Source: Bacteroidales bacterium
GTDB lineage: Bacteria > Bacteroidota > Bacteroidia > Bacteroidales > UBA932
Assembly (NCBI GenBank): GCA_017399865.1
Contig: JAFQAT010000017.1
Location: 153,079 to 217,078, forward strand
Reading direction: 5' to 3'
DNA length: 64,000 bases
The stretch's first letter is position 1. Every line of letters starts with the position of its first letter. This document shows positions 63,912 through 64,000 of the stretch, piece after piece. The translations under genes and the position numbers were made by a program. The notes under the pieces are model-generated. The model saw nothing but the letters and a program-made list of their open reading frames with translations. It was not told the DNA's origin and searched no databases.

Positions 63912-64000
63912 ATGAAAGTAGTAAACGCCCTTGGAAGACGTAAATCAGCAGTCGCTCGCGTTTATGTTGTGCCTGGTAAAGGTAACATCGTGATCAACGG
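63912..64000 (+). CDS. rpsI: 30S ribosomal protein S9, N-terminal part (runs off window)
   Basis: The ATG at 63912 gives MKVVNALGRRKSAVARVYVV and continues PGKGNIVING to the edge. GRRKSAVARV is diagnostic for S9. The frame is open at the right end, so about 100 residues lie outside. Confidence 0.95.
   Translation, partial: MKVVNALGRRKSAVARVYVVPGKGNIVIN

Overview
The window comes from a member of the Bacteroidota, most likely a gut- or rumen-type Bacteroidales. Four things point there. Genes are preceded by the Bacteroidota -7 box TAnnTTTG instead of a sigma70 -10 box. There are fimbrillin-like lipoproteins with Fibrobacter-succinogenes-major-paralog (FISUMP) C-termini, a TonB receptor/DUF4876/DUF6850 operon, and MacB/FtsX-type permeases starting MKSYLRF. 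The housekeeping order mreB-mreC-mreD-mrdA-rodA and the bifunctional DAHP synthase/chorismate mutase also fit. I cannot place it below order from sequence alone.

Layout. 1-6.4 kb: an outer-membrane operon (3' part of a TonB-dependent receptor, DUF4876 lipoprotein, DUF6850-type barrel) and a fimbrillin/FISUMP lipoprotein. 6.4-10 kb: SIMPL protein, a plug-only TonB-receptor fragment, and a lactonase-GH43 fusion on the minus strand. 10.07-10.41 kb: tRNA-Leu(UAA) interrupted by a 261-nt group I intron. 10.4-15.4 kb: an accessory, repeat-rich region with a small acidic protein, a 3' fragment of comF, a 37-aa peptide gene, a second FISUMP lipoprotein whose C-terminus looks like a diversity-generating-retroelement (DGR) variable region, REP-like palindromes and tandem half-palindromes, a GIY-YIG nuclease and a RAYT-type (REP-associated) HUH transposase. 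15.4-32.6 kb: core genes (comF, fabG, ahcY, the rod-shape cluster, ispD, lrp, topA, PBP1A, ddl, prmC). 32.8-47.4 kb: lipoproteins, a U32 protein, TPR protein, an inactive-looking M16 homologue, DUF3109, coiled-coil protein, hemW, aminopeptidase P, DUF697-like protein and a RhuM-PLD fusion. 47.4-52.2 kb: two tandem FtsX-type permeases. 52.4-64 kb: sdhC without sdhAB, pyrH-frr, a pheA-tyrA-aroF/chorismate mutase operon with an attenuator and a Phe/Tyr-rich leader peptide, lpxK, dusB, pfkA, a GH3 beta-glucosidase and rplM-rpsI.

How it fits together. PBP2, RodA, MreBCD, PBP1A and Ddl build the wall. The aromatic operon supplies chorismate-derived Phe and Tyr, and its leader suggests it senses both. 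Surface proteins at the left end bind or import nutrients, while the GH3 and GH43 proteins process carbohydrate. The most unusual features are the tRNA intron, the aromatic attenuator, a palindromic repeat sitting in frame inside both prmC and hemW in opposite orientations with covarying stems, the REP/RAYT region and the candidate DGR target. No reverse transcriptase, integrase or CRISPR array was seen.
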